A DNA stretch of 15,385 bases. It comes from a bacterium. Lineage in GTDB: Bacteria; Bacteroidota; Bacteroidia; Bacteroidales; Bacteroidaceae. The stretch spans positions 1 through 15,385 of the forward strand of contig SFQP01000078.1 of assembly GCA_004562975.1 (NCBI GenBank). Direction: 5' to 3'. The translations under genes were made by a program, and so were the position numbers. The notes under the pieces are model-generated. The model was not told where the DNA came from and did no database searches. It saw only the letters and a program-made list of their open reading frames with translations. Numbering within the stretch: position 1 is the first letter of the stretch; each line of letters begins with the position of its first letter. This document shows positions 13,671 through 15,385 of this stretch, piece after piece.

Positions 13671-15254
13671 ATGAAATCCCTGTCCCTCCTTTTCTGCCTC
13701 TTGGCAGCCCTGCCCGCTGTGGCGCAAAGCCCCTACGACGGACTGGACTTTGAACAAGTCAAGAAACTACAGATGGCACAGGTAGCCATCTCCACCCTCT
13801 ATGTCGACAGCGTTGATCAGCAAAAGCTCGCCGAAGATGCCATCAACGGTATGCTGGAAAAACTCGACCCCCACTCATCCTACACCAATGCCAAGGACAC
13901 GAAAAAACTCAACGAGCCCCTGAGCGGCAATTTCGAGGGTATCGGAGTCAGTTTCAACATGGTCAAGGACACCCTCCTCGTGCTCCAAGTCATCAGCAAA
14001 GGACCGTGTGAGAAAGCAGGCATTTTGGCCGGCGACCGCATCATTGCCGTGGGTGGCACTACCATTGCCGGGGTCAAGATGGACCGCGACAGCATCATGC
14101 AGAAGCTGCGTGGCCCGAAAGGCACCATCGCCAATCTCGAAGTAGCGCGTCGCGGCGTGTCCGGCGTACTCCGCTTCAAGGTCGTGCGCGACAAGATACC
14201 CGTCTATACCGTCGATGCCGCCTACATGGCCGATGCCACCACCGGCTACATCCACCTCGACAGCTTCGGAGCCACCTCCGGCCAGGAAGTCCACGACAAG
14301 CTGTTGCAGCTTCAGAAGCAAGGCATGAAAGACCTCATTCTCGACCTCTCCCTCAACGGCGGCGGCTACCTCAACGCCGCCCAGGAAGTAGCCAGCGAGT
14401 TCCTGCCCAAGGGTTCCATGATCGTCTATACCGATGGTCGCGTCATGCCGCGCCAGGAGTTCACTGCCGAAGGCGGCGGCCTTATGGCCGGGGAAGGGCG
14501 CCTCGTCATCCTCGTCGACGAATTCACCGCCTCCGCCGCCGAAATCGTCAGCGGAGCCGTCCAGGACCACGACCGAGGCACCATCATCGGCCGGCGCACC
14601 TTCGGCAAGGGACTTGTGCAGCGACCCATCGACCTCCCCGACGGCTCCATGATACGCCTCACCGTCTCCCACTACTACACCCCCTCCGGCCGCTGCATCC
14701 AGAAACCCTATGTCAAAGGCGAGAAAGAAGCCTACAGCCGCGACCTTGAAGACCGCTATACCCGGGGCGAACTGACATCTCTCGACAGCATCCACCTTGA
14801 CTCCACCAAGGTCTACAAAACCCTCGTCAAGCGCCGCACCGTCTATGGCGGAGGCGGCATCATGCCCGACATCTTCGTCCCCGTCGATACCACCGCCTAC
14901 ACCCCCATGTACCGCGCCCTGCGCCGTCACAACCTCATCAACGAACACACCCTGCGCTATGTCGACGAGCACCGCAAGGAACTCAAGAAAAAATACCGCA
15001 CCTTCGACGACTACGCCGCCCGCTTTGAAGTACCCGCACAGCTCACCGACTCCATCCTTGCAGAGGGAAAGCGCAAGAAGGTAGAGCCCAAGGACGACAA
15101 AGAGCTGGCCGCCACCCTCGACCAGCTCAAATTCATCCTCAAGGCCACCATCGCCTACGACCTCTGGGAGCGCAACGAATACTTCCGTCTCATCAACCAG
15201 CGCAGCGACATCTTCAAACGTGCCATGCTCTTTTTGAAAAACAAGGAAGATTAA
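13671..15254 (+). CDS. S41 family C-terminal processing peptidase (CtpA/Prc-like)
   Basis: This is a periplasmic serine protease of the tail-specific type. It has 527 residues. Residues 1-19 are a signal peptide (hydrophobic stretch, cleavage after AVA-Q). An N-terminal helical region contains LDPHSSY (65-71), a family marker. A PDZ domain follows at about 88-170 (GIGVSF, then GPCEKAGILAGDRIIAV). The protease core spans about 190-345: GYIHLDSFG (192-200), LILDLSLNGGGYL (222-234), FTASAAEI (285-292) with the nucleophile S288, and TFGKGLVQ (310-317) with the base K313. The Ser-Lys spacing of 25 equals that of Prc. YYTPSGRCIQ (335-344) is also typical. The long C-terminus (about 400-527) is a Bacteroidota-type helical extension. 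The frame is open upstream through the heptamer repeats, but those codons are low-complexity and the signal peptide marks the ATG at 13671. Confidence 0.94.
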   Translation: MKSLSLLFCLLAALPAVAQSPYDGLDFEQVKKLQMAQVAISTLYVDSVDQQKLAEDAINGMLEKLDPHSSYTNAKDTKKLNEPLSGNFEGIGVSFNMVKDTLLVLQVISKGPCEKAGILAGDRIIAVGGTTIAGVKMDRDSIMQKLRGPKGTIANLEVARRGVSGVLRFKVVRDKIPVYTVDAAYMADATTGYIHLDSFGATSGQEVHDKLLQLQKQGMKDLILDLSLNGGGYLNAAQEVASEFLPKGSMIVYTDGRVMPRQEFTAEGGGLMAGEGRLVILVDEFTASAAEIVSGAVQDHDRGTIIGRRTFGKGLVQRPIDLPDGSMIRLTVSHYYTPSGRCIQKPYVKGEKEAYSRDLEDRYTRGELTSLDSIHLDSTKVYKTLVKRRTVYGGGGIMPDIFVPVDTTAYTPMYRALRRHNLINEHTLRYVDEHRKELKKKYRTFDDYAARFEVPAQLTDSILAEGKRKKVEPKDDKELAATLDQLKFILKATIAYDLWERNEYFRLINQRSDIFKRAMLFLKNKED

Positions 15255-15315
15255 GTAATAAAGAAGAAGAATAACCCCGCAAAGAGCGTATACTTTCAAG
15301 ATAGAAGCGCAATTA

Positions 15316-15372
15316 TTTCGTCCCCTCCCTCGTCTTCGGAGCGTAGCGGAGAAGGCGAGGGAGGGGACGAAA
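15316..15372. repeat. REP-like hairpin: perfect 17-bp inverted repeat with 23-nt loop
   Basis: TTTCGTCCCCTCCCTCG (15316-15332) is perfectly complementary to 15356-15372. The loop carries CGGAGCGTAGCGGAG and a small inner stem (CTTC/GAAG). The design and the CGTAG core recall the element at 3522-3575, whose loop holds CTACGG. It follows the protease stop by 61 bp and could act in mRNA stability or termination, but no T-run is present within the window. Confidence 0.65.
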
Positions 15373-15385
15373 TGCGATAGAGTTT

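Noticed and set aside
13875..15299. Minus-strand open frame of 474 codons
   Set aside because: Antisense to the S41 protease, glycine/valine-rich with no recognisable domain.

Overview
The window looks like chromosomal DNA of a Bacteroidota bacterium, most likely order Bacteroidales and probably Prevotellaceae-like with a fairly high G+C content. Three things point there. Promoters match the Bacteroidota sigma factor (TTTG, about 20 bases, TAnnTTTG). The order DUF4271 - hemD - rnpA - yidD is, from memory, typical of the phylum. The proteins (NadB, ParE, CtpA-type protease, glycoside hydrolase family 2) resemble Bacteroidales homologues as I remember them. No database search was possible, so the lineage call is inference.

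Layout. 1-1071 (minus): the first 357 codons of a secreted family-2 glycosidase that runs off the left edge. 1072-1797: a gene-poor stretch with an 11-bp-period repeat upstream of the glycosidase and a plus-strand transcription unit with its own promoter and intrinsic terminator, a candidate small RNA of about 230 nt that may be 6S-like. 1798-3387 (minus): nadB. 3388-4162: a gene-free cluster of repeats, including a 246-bp palindromic MITE-like element, a REP-like hairpin, a 22-bp tandem array and a symmetric ACAAGTCC array.

4163-9365 (minus): a run of seven genes, read in the order metK, LOG-family phosphoribohydrolase, DUF4271 membrane protein, hemD, rnpA, yidD, TPR-HTH protein. It combines S-adenosylmethionine synthesis, a haem-pathway step, the RNase P protein and the YidD membrane-insertion helper. 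metK is broken here: its N-terminal and C-terminal parts lie in different frames and about 22 expected codons are missing at the junction. That is either a real lesion in a normally essential gene or a sequence/assembly error.

9669-15254 (plus, divergent from metK): a GNAT-fold protein, parE (topoisomerase IV subunit B), coaD (phosphopantetheine adenylyltransferase) and an S41 C-terminal processing protease. Arrays of a 7-bp ATAATGT repeat, in opposite orientations, fill the gap between coaD and the protease. A second REP-like hairpin closes the window.

Most genes are housekeeping. The parts most worth attention are the non-coding ones (candidate small RNA, palindromic element, repeat arrays, terminator-like hairpin before metK) and the metK lesion. 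I found no defence system, phage, conjugative element, CRISPR array, tRNA or rRNA.
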